A stretch of 64,000 nucleotides of DNA from Streptomyces umbrinus (GTDB lineage Bacteria; Actinomycetota; Actinomycetes; Streptomycetales; Streptomycetaceae), in assembly GCF_030817415.1 (NCBI RefSeq), contig NZ_JAUSZI010000002.1:6324001-6388000 (forward strand), given 5' to 3'. The first letter of the stretch is position 1. Each line of letters starts with the position of its first letter. Positions 24,992-33,617 of the stretch are shown here, one piece after another. A program made the position numbers and the translations under genes. The notes under the pieces are model-generated. The model had not been told where the DNA came from and made no database searches. It was given only the letters and a program-made list of their open reading frames with translations.

Positions 24992-25497
24992 TGTCGCAGA
25001 ACGCCGAACACGCACGGCAACCCCAGCCCGGAAGCCCGGATCCCTCGGCGCCGCGCACCCCGCAGGCGCCGCAGACCCAGCGAGCCCCGCAGGCACCTGC
25101 CACCAAACCCGCTCACGAACCCCGTGAACCCACCACCCCCGCCGCCACCCCCGCCGCCAACGCCGACCGCCCCAATGCCGACCGCCCCAGCCCCGATCGC
25201 GAGCCGGTCGCGGAGCTGCTCCCCCACGGCGAACGGGACAAGCTCACCCTGCGCCTCCAACAGGCCCTCAACACCTTCATCGACAGCCCACGCCAAGCAG
25301 TGGAGGAAGCCGACAGCGTCTTCGACGAAGTCACCACCCACTTCACGAACACCCTCACAGAGCAACGGCGCGTCCTGCGATCGGGCTGGCAGGGCCAGGA
25401 CACCGAAGCGCAGACCGAAGAACTACGCGTCGCGCTGCGGCAGTACCGGGAACTCACCGAACGACTGCTGCGCATGGCGGCGCCCTCCGGCCGGTGA
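24991..25497 (+). CDS. soluble protein with Pro-rich N-terminus, partner of the preceding gene
   Basis: A 168-residue protein coupled to 24359 by TGATG. The first 75 residues are Pro/Ala/Gln-rich and probably disordered, with a short repeat NADRPNADRP. The second half, KLTLRLQQALNTFIDSPRQA, VEEADSVFDEVTTHFTNTL and TEELRVALRQYRELTERLL, is helical and resembles the soluble domain of the preceding protein. Function is unknown. Confidence 0.7.
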   Translation: MSQNAEHARQPQPGSPDPSAPRTPQAPQTQRAPQAPATKPAHEPREPTTPAATPAANADRPNADRPSPDREPVAELLPHGERDKLTLRLQQALNTFIDSPRQAVEEADSVFDEVTTHFTNTLTEQRRVLRSGWQGQDTEAQTEELRVALRQYRELTERLLRMAAPSGR

Positions 25498-25590
25498 CAC
25501 CGTCCTCCCCGCAGGAAACACCGCCGCCGCAGTCAGTCGGTACGTGGACCACACCGGCCAACCGCGGCGGCTGTGTGCTGCTTGAAGCAT

Positions 25591-26115
25591 TCAGCCCGAT
25601 CCATCCGGCGGCTCCGAGACGGCCCGGGCCTCAAACCGTGCGGCGTGCCGCCTGACGAACTGCGGCAACACCACCCACAGACCGCCGCACACCAGCAGCG
25701 TCGCACTCCCCGCGATCACACCCTCGACCCGGCCGAGCACCACGTCGACGACGAGCAGCACGGAACCGGTGAGGGTCAGCATCAGGACGCTCATACCCGC
25801 CCCCGCCAGCCGTGAGGAGATCATGACGATCTCAGGCTTGGCCCCGCGCTGGAACAGCGTGCGGTGCAGCGCGGCCGGAGTGGTGAACAGGGCCGCTGCG
25901 AGCACCGCGAGCAGCAGCGTCGTGATGTACATGGTGCGCTGCGCCGTGTCGAGCGTGGAGAAGCGGGCGGTGAAGGCCAGCGTCAGCAGGAACGCGAACA
26001 GGATCTGGACCCCGGTCTGGATGATCCTCAACTCCTGGAGCAGCTCGCCGAAGTTACGATCGGCCCGCTCCAGCGTCGTCTCCTCGCGCGGCGTACGGGA
26101 ATTCTCCTCAGCCAT
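25591..26115 (-). CDS. DUF6328-type four-helix membrane protein
   Basis: A 174-residue protein; ATG 26115 (MAEENSRTPREETTLERADRN) is preferred over the longer frame to 26169. RNFGELLQELRIIQTGVQIL leads into four hydrophobic helices (FAFLLTLAFTARF; MYITTLLLAVLAAALF; GMSVLMLTLTGSVLLVVDVV; LLVCGGLWVVLPQFV). The LLQELR-x-x-QTGVQILFAFLL block is the family signature. It is the last gene before the 26.4-kb tRNA-Gly scar. Confidence 0.8.
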   Translation of the reverse strand: MAEENSRTPREETTLERADRNFGELLQELRIIQTGVQILFAFLLTLAFTARFSTLDTAQRTMYITTLLLAVLAAALFTTPAALHRTLFQRGAKPEIVMISSRLAGAGMSVLMLTLTGSVLLVVDVVLGRVEGVIAGSATLLVCGGLWVVLPQFVRRHAARFEARAVSEPPDGSG

Positions 26116-26809
26116 ACCCTGGCAACCTACTCGAAGGCCGCGCAACGGTCCCCCGGCCGGACAGAGCATTCCGTACGACGGTCGCGGCGACGATGCTGCG
26201 GCGGACGCGGACGTCCTGGTATCAGCGGATGCAGTCGGCCGCGCCGTTGGCTTCGCGGAGCTGGTTGCTGAGCTGTGCTGCGGTGGCTGCAGCCTCGGCT
26301 ACCTCAGTCCCACTGACTACGAGGCCGCAAACAACTCCCAGGCCGCTGACCTGGGGGGGGGGGGTAAATGCTGGAGCGGGTGACGAGAATCGAACTCGCA
26401 CTCTCAGCTTGGGAAGCTACGGCGCTTGGGCGGGTTCTGCGACTCTGACCTGCACAGGTGTCTTCTCTCTTAGGCGGATGTATGGGGCGGATCGTACCGC
26501 TGTCGACCGGGGTTGTCCGCTCTTAAGGGCACGCTGTGGGCACGGCGTCGCCAAGTGGCAGAGCACGGTCTCGGTGTGGCATCCCCCGTGCTTGGAGCGC
26601 CTCGACTTGCACGTCGGTCGAGGGCGTCGTTGCGGCTGCACGTTGCAGCTTGGTTGCCCGTTGTAGATGACGCGACAGCATGCGCTGCAGTCACAGCCGA
26701 CCGAGCGGCTTCAGCCGTTTGGCTACTGGACTGATACGCGAAATCGGTGGGCGGCGGAGCGGCGTGTGCGAGCCACAGGGCTCCGAATCCAGCCGCAGAC
26801 CACCGACAT
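26116..26809. other. gene-free junction region around att scar 2
   Basis: No complete gene. Minus-strand sequence at about 26235-26340 reads an open segment ending AATAAQLSNQLREANGAADC and IR-stop. It looks like the C-terminus of a coding sequence cut by the junction, but nothing upstream extends it past the hairpin. The scar itself occupies 26337-26546, and 26547-26809 shows no recognisable gene. Confidence 0.4.
26337..26546 (-). repeat. displaced tRNA-Gly 3' end (att scar 2) with hairpin and conserved arm
   Basis: 26374-26417 is identical over 44 bases to scar 1, scar 3 and the 3' part of the intact tRNA-Gly. A CCCAGG/CCTGGG hairpin lies at 26337-26356 and runs into twelve consecutive G (26353-26364). 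The arm ends at 26527-26546 with GGGCACGC, T, GTGGGCACGGC. No integrase gene lies near. It separates the 25-kb gas-vesicle/stress segment from the 5.7-kb beta-lactamase-fold segment. Confidence 0.85.
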
Positions 26810-27778
26810 CTAGCCATAGACCACCGACCACGGGCGCGGGGAATCGTCCGGTGGGTGAGGGACGCCCTTGCGCCGCGGGGTTGCGGTGTGGTCGCGGGCC
26901 AGGACGTCGGCCGCGAGTTCCGCGAATCGGCGGGCGGCCGGGTGAGCTACGTGGCCGGAGGGCCAGGCGCCGCTGATGCGCAGGGTGAGGGGGCGGTCGG
27001 CCAGTGGGCGCCAGGCGACGCGGGGCTCCTTGCGGGCCACCGGCCCTTGGTCGAAGGCGACTCCGTGCCCCGCCATCACCAGGGCGAGCAGGAACTCGGG
27101 ATTGGAGGCGTGTCGAAGGCGTCCGGGGACGAAGCCTCCGGCGCGGCACACGTCGAGGATCCAGTCGTACCAGCCGGGTGCGTGTGCCCGCGGGAAGAGC
27201 ACCAGATCGTGGCCGGAGAGCTCGCCGAGCGTCACCTCCGGCAGCCGGGCCAACGGCGAGGTGCGAGGCAGGACGACACCCAAATCCAGCGAGATCTCGG
27301 GGCCGAGTTGCAGTTCGGTGGCGTCGACGGGATGGTGCACGAGTCCGACGTCCAGGCCGCCGGAGGAGAGCAGCCGCACCTGCTCCTCGGTGGTGACTTC
27401 CTGCAGGTCGACGGAGAGCCCCGGAGAGTGCTCCGCGCAGGCGGAGAGCAGCGCGGACAGCACGGCGGCCGTGGTGTCGGGCGGTACACCCGCGCGGAGC
27501 GTGCCGAGGCCACCGTCGGCGGCGCGGCGGGCCAGCGTGCGCAACCGCTCTTCCCGGGCGAGGAGTTCGTGGGCATCCTCCAGCAGCGCCGCCCCAGCGG
27601 CGCTCAAACGGATGCTGCGCTGCGAGCGGTCGAACAGCTCTGCACCGAGCTCCTTCTCCAGCCTGCGGATCGCCTGGCTGAGCGGCGGCTGTGCCATGCC
27701 CAGCCGCTCGGCTGCCCGACTGAAGTGCAGCTCGTCGGCTACGGTGACGAAAAGGCGCAGGTGGCGCAAGAGGTCCAC
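26810..27778 (-). CDS. LysR-family transcriptional regulator
   Basis: A 322-residue protein starting at GTG 27778 (VDLLRHLRLFVTVAD). The winged helix-turn-helix is complete: FSRAAERLGMAQPPLSQAIR, then RLEKELGAELFDRSQR. The effector domain follows, with GLVHHPVDATELQLG and GHDLVLFPRAHAPGWYDWI. It is divergent from the class A beta-lactamase-like gene at 27879 with a 100-base gap, the arrangement of AmpR-type regulators and their targets, so it probably controls that gene; that link is inference from context. Confidence 0.9.
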   Translation of the reverse strand: MDLLRHLRLFVTVADELHFSRAAERLGMAQPPLSQAIRRLEKELGAELFDRSQRSIRLSAAGAALLEDAHELLAREERLRTLARRAADGGLGTLRAGVPPDTTAAVLSALLSACAEHSPGLSVDLQEVTTEEQVRLLSSGGLDVGLVHHPVDATELQLGPEISLDLGVVLPRTSPLARLPEVTLGELSGHDLVLFPRAHAPGWYDWILDVCRAGGFVPGRLRHASNPEFLLALVMAGHGVAFDQGPVARKEPRVAWRPLADRPLTLRISGAWPSGHVAHPAARRFAELAADVLARDHTATPRRKGVPHPPDDSPRPWSVVYG

Positions 27779-27878
27779 GGTCAAGGATCGTACGTGAGCG
27801 CCGCGGTGAGGGGGATGGATCAGTTGGCCGGGGCCGACGATCCGATGACCAGGACGAACCGATGGCACGGGGGAAACA

Positions 27879-28808
27879 GTGATCGAGGAACGGATCCGAC
27901 AGGTCTTCGCCGATGCGGTGGCCGAAGGGCAACTGCACGCGGTCCGCGTTCACGCGCGCGCGGAGGTCGCCGACGCCAACGAGGTCGGCGCGGAGCCGGG
28001 TATCCGTGAAGTCGCCGTGGGAGCCGACGAATCCGTAGTAATCGCCTCGATCTTCAAGGTGCTGCTGGTGCTCGAGTTCGCCCGGCAGGTTGTCGCCGGT
28101 CAGCTCGACCCGCGGGAGCGGGTGCGGGTGACCGCGGCCGACCGGCTCGGTGGCTGGGGAACCGCCGGCTGTCTGGACGACGTTGAGCTGTCGCTGCGCG
28201 ACCTGGCCCACTTCTCGATGTCGGTCAGCGACAGCTCGGCGGCTGACCTGTTGCTGGCCCGCGTCGGCCTGGACACCGTACAACTGCTTGCGCAGGAACT
28301 CGGACTGGACCGGACCCGGATCGTGGGTGGGCCGCGGGACCTGCTGGAGTCGATGCTTGCGGAGGTCGGGGCACGCGATGAGCGAGAGTTCGCCGTCCGC
28401 TACCCCGCTTTGCCGAACGATCGCAAGAGACGGCTGGCCGTGCTGGATCCCCGCCACACCACAGCGAGCACACCCCGCGAGATCACCCTGCTGCTCCGGC
28501 TCATCTGGAGCGATGCGGCCGGGCCGCCGGAAGCCTGCGCGCTCGTACGTGACTTGATGGGCCGCCAGGTCTTCCGCCACCGGCTGGTGTCGGGCTTCCC
28601 GGACGACGTCACGGTCGCGGCCAAGACCGGAAGTCTGCCGGGGCTGCACATGGAGGCGGGCGTCGCCCGCTACCCCGACGGCGAGTGCTACGCGATCGCC
28701 GTCTTCGCCCGCACCCACGACCTGGCCGCCTCCCGCCCCACGGTGGACGCCGCGATAGGCAAGGCCGCCGGAATCGCGGTCGGCTTCCTCCGCGGCGGCG
28801 GCCGGTGA
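27879..28808 (+). CDS. class A beta-lactamase-like serine hydrolase
   Basis: A 309-residue protein from GTG 27879. Active-site motifs are S-x-x-K in VIASIFKVLLV (about residue 57), S-D-S in the SDN position (SVSDSSAADLLL), and KTG in VAAKTGSLPGLHMEAG. No signal peptide is visible, so it may act in the cytoplasm, unlike resistance beta-lactamases. The missing Asn of the SDN loop and the absent leader argue for an esterase or peptidase-like role rather than drug resistance. It is paired with the divergent LysR gene. Confidence 0.85.
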   Translation: MIEERIRQVFADAVAEGQLHAVRVHARAEVADANEVGAEPGIREVAVGADESVVIASIFKVLLVLEFARQVVAGQLDPRERVRVTAADRLGGWGTAGCLDDVELSLRDLAHFSMSVSDSSAADLLLARVGLDTVQLLAQELGLDRTRIVGGPRDLLESMLAEVGARDEREFAVRYPALPNDRKRRLAVLDPRHTTASTPREITLLLRLIWSDAAGPPEACALVRDLMGRQVFRHRLVSGFPDDVTVAAKTGSLPGLHMEAGVARYPDGECYAIAVFARTHDLAASRPTVDAAIGKAAGIAVGFLRGGGR

Positions 28809-28891
28809 CCAGATCGCATATGCGTTCGCGTATCACCAGGGCCGGATTCTGGTCTTGGACAGGGGAGTTCACACTTTGATCTCCTGACGCC

Positions 28892-29914
28892 ATGACCCAG
28901 GACATACATGTCACTGACGGATCAGTTGCGCCGTCCAACCGCGGGCTCGACCGTCGTACGGTGCTGCGCGGTGCCGCCCTCGGCGCGGCCGCACCGCTGA
29001 TCTCCGCCACGGCTGCCACTGCCTCGGCCGGTGACCGCGGCCGAGGCAGTGGCTCAGCCGCGGGTTCCGCATCGTTCCGCTGGCTCGGCACCGCCGGCTG
29101 GCGCATCGACGTCGGTGACCGGACCGTACTCTTCGATCCGTACCTCACCCGCTTCACCACGGGCCTGTACGACGGCGCCTTCGAGCCGCGCACCCCCCTG
29201 CAAACCCGCCCGGCGGTCGTGGACGCGCACATCGGCCGTCCCGAACTCGTCCTGGTCAGCCACTCCCACTGGGATCACCTCGCCGACGTGCCATACATCG
29301 CCAAGACCACCGGCGCCCGCGTCGTCGGCACCGAGACCACGTACCACCTGCTGGTCGCCCTGGGGGTCGACGCGGGACAGATCTCCGTGGTGAAGGGCGG
29401 CGAGGTGCTGGGCTTCGGCGGGATCACCGTCGAGGTCGTACCGAGCCTGCACAGCCGCAACAAGAAGTGCGCCTACTTCGCCCCGGGCACGCTGAACGCC
29501 CCGCCCCCGACGGTCCCGAGCACCATCTCGGACCTACCGGAGGGCGATACCCTCGCCTTCCAGGTAACGGCCGGGGACAGCGGCCCGTCGGCGTTCCTCA
29601 TGGGGGCCAGCGACTTCTCCGAGCGGGCGGTGAGGGGCCTGCGCCCCGACCTCGCGATGATCGCCGTGCCCTCCAGCACCGCCACCCACCACTACGTACC
29701 CCGACTGCTGCGCGCGCTGGACACCCCTGGCGTCGTCGTCCCCGTCCACTGGGACAACTTCGAAGTGCCACTGAGAGGTTCCCCGGTACGAGACCCGTCG
29801 ATGGACCTGGAAGCGTTCCTCGCCCAGGTCGAGAAGGTGTCTCCGGCAACGCGGGTCGTCGTCCCGGACTACCGCACCGTGTACGACGGCGACATGCACC
29901 CCGGAAGCGACTAG
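28892..29914 (+). CDS. Tat-exported metallo-beta-lactamase-fold hydrolase
   Basis: A 340-residue protein. A twin-arginine signal (LDRRTVLRGAALGAAAPLIS, then ATAATASA) is followed by an MBL-fold domain resembling the L-ascorbate lactonase/UlaG-like group: FRWLGTAGWRIDVGDRTVLF, the metal motif HSHWDH in VLVSHSHWDHLADVPYIAK, and late ligands in SFSE-type DFSE and VPVHWDNFEVPL. It is 84 bases after the class A gene and on the same strand, with 155 bases to the next MBL gene. Substrate is unknown. Confidence 0.85.
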   Translation: MTQDIHVTDGSVAPSNRGLDRRTVLRGAALGAAAPLISATAATASAGDRGRGSGSAAGSASFRWLGTAGWRIDVGDRTVLFDPYLTRFTTGLYDGAFEPRTPLQTRPAVVDAHIGRPELVLVSHSHWDHLADVPYIAKTTGARVVGTETTYHLLVALGVDAGQISVVKGGEVLGFGGITVEVVPSLHSRNKKCAYFAPGTLNAPPPTVPSTISDLPEGDTLAFQVTAGDSGPSAFLMGASDFSERAVRGLRPDLAMIAVPSSTATHHYVPRLLRALDTPGVVVPVHWDNFEVPLRGSPVRDPSMDLEAFLAQVEKVSPATRVVVPDYRTVYDGDMHPGSD

Positions 29915-30069
29915 GCGAGGAAGACCGGAACAATCGTCAGGAGCCCTGCGGTAGTGATCGACGGCGAACAGGTACGGCATGGCCGAGCACGCCTGTACGA
30001 CGTACGGCCGCAAGGCGGACCGGTTGCCCGATTCGGACACCTGCCAGAACAGCCACCAGGAGAATCACG

Positions 30070-31098
30070 ATGACTTCATTACCCCGCCACGACGGCATGA
30101 CCGGTTATCTCACCAGGCGTCGCTTGGGCCGGCTCGCCGCTCTCGGACTCGTGGCCGGTGTCGGCTCGGTGGGTCCCACCTCCTCGGCCGTGGCCGCCGG
30201 AGCGGAAGCACAGGATTACTACGACCGTGCCCGCAGGCTGGCCGGGAGCGATCCGGTCCTCCTCGCCCTCGTGAGGGCTCTGACCCCTGACATCGGCTTT
30301 CCCCGCCCGCCCGCGCCGGAGCCGCTGAAGATCTTCGACAACCTGGCCTTTCTGAGCGCGGGATGGATATCCGCCATGGCGGTGCTGACCGACGACGGGA
30401 TCGTACTGATCGACGCGCTCACCTCCCCCGCGGAGGCCGAGAGTATTCTCGTCCCCGGGTTGCGCGAGCTGGGAGCCGATCCGGAGACGATCAAGTACGT
30501 CGTCGTCACGCACGGCCACGATGACCATTTCGGCGGCGCACAGTACCTCGCCGACCGCTACGGAGCACGTGTTCTGATGACGCCGGCCGACTGGGACCTC
30601 ATCGCCCGAACCCGTCCGGACAATGCCCCCACCAGGGACCTGGAGATCGCGGACGGGCAACGGCTCACACTCGGCGGTACGACGATCCAGCTGCACCACA
30701 CTCCCGGCCACACACCGGGCACCGTCTCTCCGATCATCCCGGTGCGGGCGGGCTGCGAGCGTCACACGGCCATGCTGTGGGGCGGCACCAACCCGCCCAC
30801 CACGCGCACGGAACTGCGCAGCTACCTGGCGTCCATCCACTCCTTCCGGGCGCGGATGAGGCAGGCGAACGTGGACGTGGAGTTGTCCAACCACCCGGGC
30901 GACTACGGCCTCCAGCGTGCTGAGCAGCTCCGCAGCCGGCCGGGCGGGGTGAATCCCTTCGTGCTCGGCCGACCTCGGACGCAGCGGTTCATGGCGGTGA
31001 TGGACTCCATGCTGCGTGGGCGGCTCGCCGACGCCGAAGCGGGCAACGCGCGGGGCGCCTCGCGTTCGCACGGCGCTGCGGTGCAGGGGTGTTGCTGA
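30070..31098 (+). CDS. Tat-exported metallo-beta-lactamase-fold hydrolase 2
   Basis: A 342-residue protein from ATG 30070, with AGGAGA upstream; the larger open frame to 29467 is not supported. The signal contains RRRLGRLAALGLVAGVG. The MBL domain has VVVTHGHDDHFGGAQYLADR (H-x-H-x-D-H) and LHHTPGHTPGTVS as the next ligand loop, like class B3 lactamases and lactonases. A Cys near the C-terminus (VQGCC) is unusual. It is the last of three hydrolase genes on the plus strand. Confidence 0.85.
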   Translation: MTSLPRHDGMTGYLTRRRLGRLAALGLVAGVGSVGPTSSAVAAGAEAQDYYDRARRLAGSDPVLLALVRALTPDIGFPRPPAPEPLKIFDNLAFLSAGWISAMAVLTDDGIVLIDALTSPAEAESILVPGLRELGADPETIKYVVVTHGHDDHFGGAQYLADRYGARVLMTPADWDLIARTRPDNAPTRDLEIADGQRLTLGGTTIQLHHTPGHTPGTVSPIIPVRAGCERHTAMLWGGTNPPTTRTELRSYLASIHSFRARMRQANVDVELSNHPGDYGLQRAEQLRSRPGGVNPFVLGRPRTQRFMAVMDSMLRGRLADAEAGNARGASRSHGAAVQGCC

Positions 31099-31200
31099 GC
31101 ACCGCCCCGGATCCCGGCGATGGCGGCGCAGCGCAGCAAGTGAGGAGCAGCGGGGCGAAGTCTTGAGCCTCCGGCAAGGGGAGACACGAAAGTGGGGGTC

Positions 31201-31878
31201 ATGGACGGCGGCACGCTCTACTCGATCGGTGAACTGGCCCGGTGCACCGGGCTGACCGTAAAGACGATCCGGTTCTACTCCGATCGCGGCATCGTGCCGC
31301 CGATGGGGCCGCACACCGGCCGGTTACCGCCGCTGCGGTCCTGATGTCATCGGTCGTCTGGCCCTCGTGCGGACGCTGCGCGAACTGGGAGTCGGCCTCG
31401 ACGCGATCCGGCGCGTCGAGGATCAGCAGCTCACACTCGGCGAAGCCGCCGCGGAGCACGCTGCCGCGCTGGACGTCCAGATCGGGGTTCTGCGGCTGCG
31501 GCGGGCAGTGCTGACCGCCGCGGCCCGGCGTGAGCGCGAGCCCACCCCTGAGGAGATGAAACGCATGCACCAGCTGGCCAAACTGTCCGATACCGAACGC
31601 CGGCGTCTGATCGACGACTTCCTCGCCACCGTTTTCGAAGTCTCGTCGACGCCTCCGCCCACGCCGCGACCCGGCGGTCGATGACGCCCGAACTGCCCGA
31701 CACCCCCACGGAGGAACAAGCCGAGGCGTGGGTGGAACTGGCGGAACTGTCCCTGGCCCCGGGCTTCCGCAGCAGCGTGCGCCGCCTTGCCGAAGACCAT
31801 GTGGCCGACCTGCCCCACAGGCGGGCCCGCTCAGTGCCGGGAGTTGCGCCGCCATCCCCAGTGGGACGACAAGGCTGA
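31201..31878 (+). pseudogene. MerR-family regulator with two frameshifts
   Basis: From ATG 31201 the first frame gives TLYSIGELARCTGLTVKTIR, then FYSDRGIVPP, a MerR helix-turn-helix, and stops at 31342. The frame one base later reads TPAGYRRCGPDVIGRLALVR, then TLRELGVGLDAIRRVEDQQL and the C-terminal dimerisation helix as far as 31684. A third frame then continues MTPELPDTPTEEQAEAWVEL to about 31800. Joined, these give one normal streptomycete MerR protein. Two indels (near 31305 and 31680) mean no intact regulator is made unless the sequence contains errors. Confidence 0.8.
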
Positions 31879-32052
31879 GGGCTTTCGCGTGCGGTTCCTG
31901 CGGACTTCAGAGTGAAACCGCAGGTCAGCCGCATGTTTCAGCAGCGAGGGGGGCGGGTGTGCAGTGCTCTCCGAGCGCTCGTGCCCTCCACGTGCCCAAT
32001 CTTCCGCCGCCCGACAAGCCGAGTTGCACAGGAAGGCCCCGACAACAAACAA

Positions 32053-32256
32053 CCCCCAGGCCGCTGACCTGGGGGCAAATGCTGGAGCGGGTGACGAGAA
32101 TCGAACTCGCACTCTCAGCTTGGGAAGCCACGGCGCTCGGATAGTTGCGCTGCCTCTGACCTGCAGGTACGCGCTCAATGATGATGGTGTGGTCCTTTGG
32201 GACGCACCCCTGTCGACCGTGATTGCCCGCTCTGAAGGGCACGCGGTGGGCACGGC
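32053..32256 (-). repeat. displaced tRNA-Gly 3' end (att scar 3) with hairpin and conserved arm
   Basis: 32085-32128 repeats the 44-base tRNA-Gly 3' segment. The hairpin CCCCCAGG/CCTGGGGG is at 32053-32075, and the arm ends at 32237-32256 with GGGCACGC, G, GTGGGCACGGC. This innermost scar leaves only 1.1 kb to the intact tRNA, a segment that now carries one Uma2 gene. The stretch 31879-32411 contains nothing else that I can support. Confidence 0.85.
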
Positions 32257-32411
32257 ATCGCCGAGCGGTCCGACCAGAGGTGCGGAGTCGTCCGCGCAGG
32301 CTCTACGCCTCTGTGCTCCGGTCGTTCGAGGAGCCTCGGTTGCTTTCGCGCACGACCGCAGGAGCCCTTCTGGCGTAACGCCGCAACCCCTCCGCCTGCC
32401 CTGCGGCCGTT

Positions 32412-32978
32412 TCAGACCTGGCTCAGGTCGATCTCCACGGCGAAGGGGGCGGCGACCTTCACGACCCCAGTGAACACGTCGCCGTCCCGGTAGGTCTTCG
32501 TCGCGGGGTCGAGCAGGTACGTATACACCAGCGGTGTACCCGTCGCGGCCTGCTCGATCCGCCAGTAGAAGCCGATGCCCGCCTTGGCGTACTGGTCGAC
32601 CTTCACGATCCGGTCGGTGGTCTCCGAGCCAGGCGACACCACCTCGGCCACCAGCAGTACGTGCTCGGGCCGGGTGGGCATGACGTCGATCGTGTCAGCG
32701 CGGTAGACGATCACATCGGGGCGCCGGTTGGTGAGGGGTACGTCCTGCAGTCGGACGTCGAAGTCCGTGTCGGCGTTCCAGTCGGGGCCCGCGGCGGCGT
32801 CCAGGGAGTTCGCCAGGATCCGGGCCAGCCGGTTGTGCCGCTTGGATGCGCTGGGGCTCACGACGACCATTCCGTCCACGATCTCGATACCGGCGCACTG
32901 CTCCTCGGACCACGACTCGTATTCCTCCGCCGTGATCTGCTCATGCATCCACGCGGGGGCCACCATCTCGGCCGTCAT
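32412..32978 (-). CDS. Uma2 family (DUF820) putative endonuclease
   Basis: A 188-residue protein. ATG 32978 is preferred because GGGAGG lies six bases upstream. ITAEEYESWSEEQCAGIEIV, DGMVVVSPSASKRHNRLARI, RRPDVIVYR, LLVAEVVSPGSETTDRIVK and a final YAKAGIGFYWRIE give the PD-(D/E)XK-like core of Uma2 proteins (Asp in RPDV, Glu in AEVVSP, Lys in DRIVK). These are abundant in streptomycetes; nuclease activity is assumed from the fold. Confidence 0.88.
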   Translation of the reverse strand: MTAEMVAPAWMHEQITAEEYESWSEEQCAGIEIVDGMVVVSPSASKRHNRLARILANSLDAAAGPDWNADTDFDVRLQDVPLTNRRPDVIVYRADTIDVMPTRPEHVLLVAEVVSPGSETTDRIVKVDQYAKAGIGFYWRIEQAATGTPLVYTYLLDPATKTYRDGDVFTGVVKVAAPFAVEIDLSQV

Positions 32979-33076
32979 GACATGCCTCCCGGACACTGTG
33001 CGGCGGGCCCGATCCCGCTGGACTCAGCGTACTGTCTCCAACTCGCAAGCCGCCTCGCACGGGACTCGGCCTGTGC

Positions 33077-33232
33077 TCATTCTCGGCGTGCGTCTGGTCC
33101 GGGTGGAGGCGGACGAGGTCCGGACCGGTCGTCCCACTCGCTACCGAAGTCGTCCTGCCCGGATATCTCCTGAACGATGTGGTCGTGCTCTTCGAGCAGG
33201 CCGCGCACCGCGTTCACGACGGCCTGTCCCAC
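33077..33232 (-). CDS. possible small protein or C-terminal fragment downstream of tRNA-Gly
   Basis: From GTG 33232 the minus strand reads VGQAVVNAVRGLLEEHDHIV, then QEISGQDDFGSEWDD and a Pro-rich end. Composition is coding-like, but no ribosome site is seen and the frame upstream runs into the tRNA terminator. It may be the end of a gene that was cut by integration at the tRNA. Confidence 0.25.
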   Translation of the reverse strand: MGQAVVNAVRGLLEEHDHIVQEISGQDDFGSEWDDRSGPRPPPPGPDARRE

Positions 33233-33240
33233 GCGACAAG

Positions 33241-33262
33241 CCCCAGGCCAGCTGACCTGGGG
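33241..33262 (-). terminator. hairpin downstream of tRNA-Gly
   Basis: CCCCAGG (33241-33247) pairs with CCTGGGG (33256-33262) just 3' of the tRNA on the minus strand. The same hairpin accompanies all three displaced tRNA fragments, so it travelled with each recombination. Confidence 0.65.
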
Positions 33263-33272
33263 CTTCAAGAAG

Positions 33273-33343
33273 AGCGGGTGACGAGAATCGAACTCGCACT
33301 CTCAGCTTGGGAAGCTGATGTTCTACCACTAAACTACACCCGC
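33273..33343 (-). tRNA. tRNA-Gly(CCC)
   Basis: Read on the minus strand, the acceptor stem is GCGGGTG/CACCCGC with T as discriminator, the anticodon stem TCAGC/GCTGA, and the loop TTCCCAA gives anticodon CCC (reads GGG). The T arm GAGTTCGATTCTC is standard. The length is 71 nt with no CCA encoded. Its 3' half is the target repeated at 1432, 26374 and 32085. It is the attachment site of the island. Confidence 0.95.
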
Positions 33344-33617
33344 GAAAGACGCCGGTTCGGACGGTTTGGACCGGTGTCGGAAACGCGGAATCACCATACC
33401 TCATGCCAGGCCCCCGGCGCTGAAGCCGTGGGGCCCGGTGCTGTTTCGGGGGGTGGACGGGGCTGCGGGGCGCGGGAGTTGGGGCGTACGGTGGAGGGGT
33501 TGAAGAGGGGCCGCGCGGGATCGGAGTGCCGCCTGGAGGGTCGTCCTCTTCGTCCCGTAATGTGGCGCTTCGTCGTCAGTCAGACGCGGCTCTTGGGGAA
33601 GGGACTCTGAGGACTTG

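Noticed and set aside
26691..28718. 675-residue open frame on the minus strand
   Set aside because: It runs antisense to the class A hydrolase and out of frame with LysR. No domain fits.
27879..28808. Antibiotic-resistance beta-lactamase
   Set aside because: No signal peptide and an altered SDN motif make a resistance role doubtful. It is reported only as a class A fold hydrolase.
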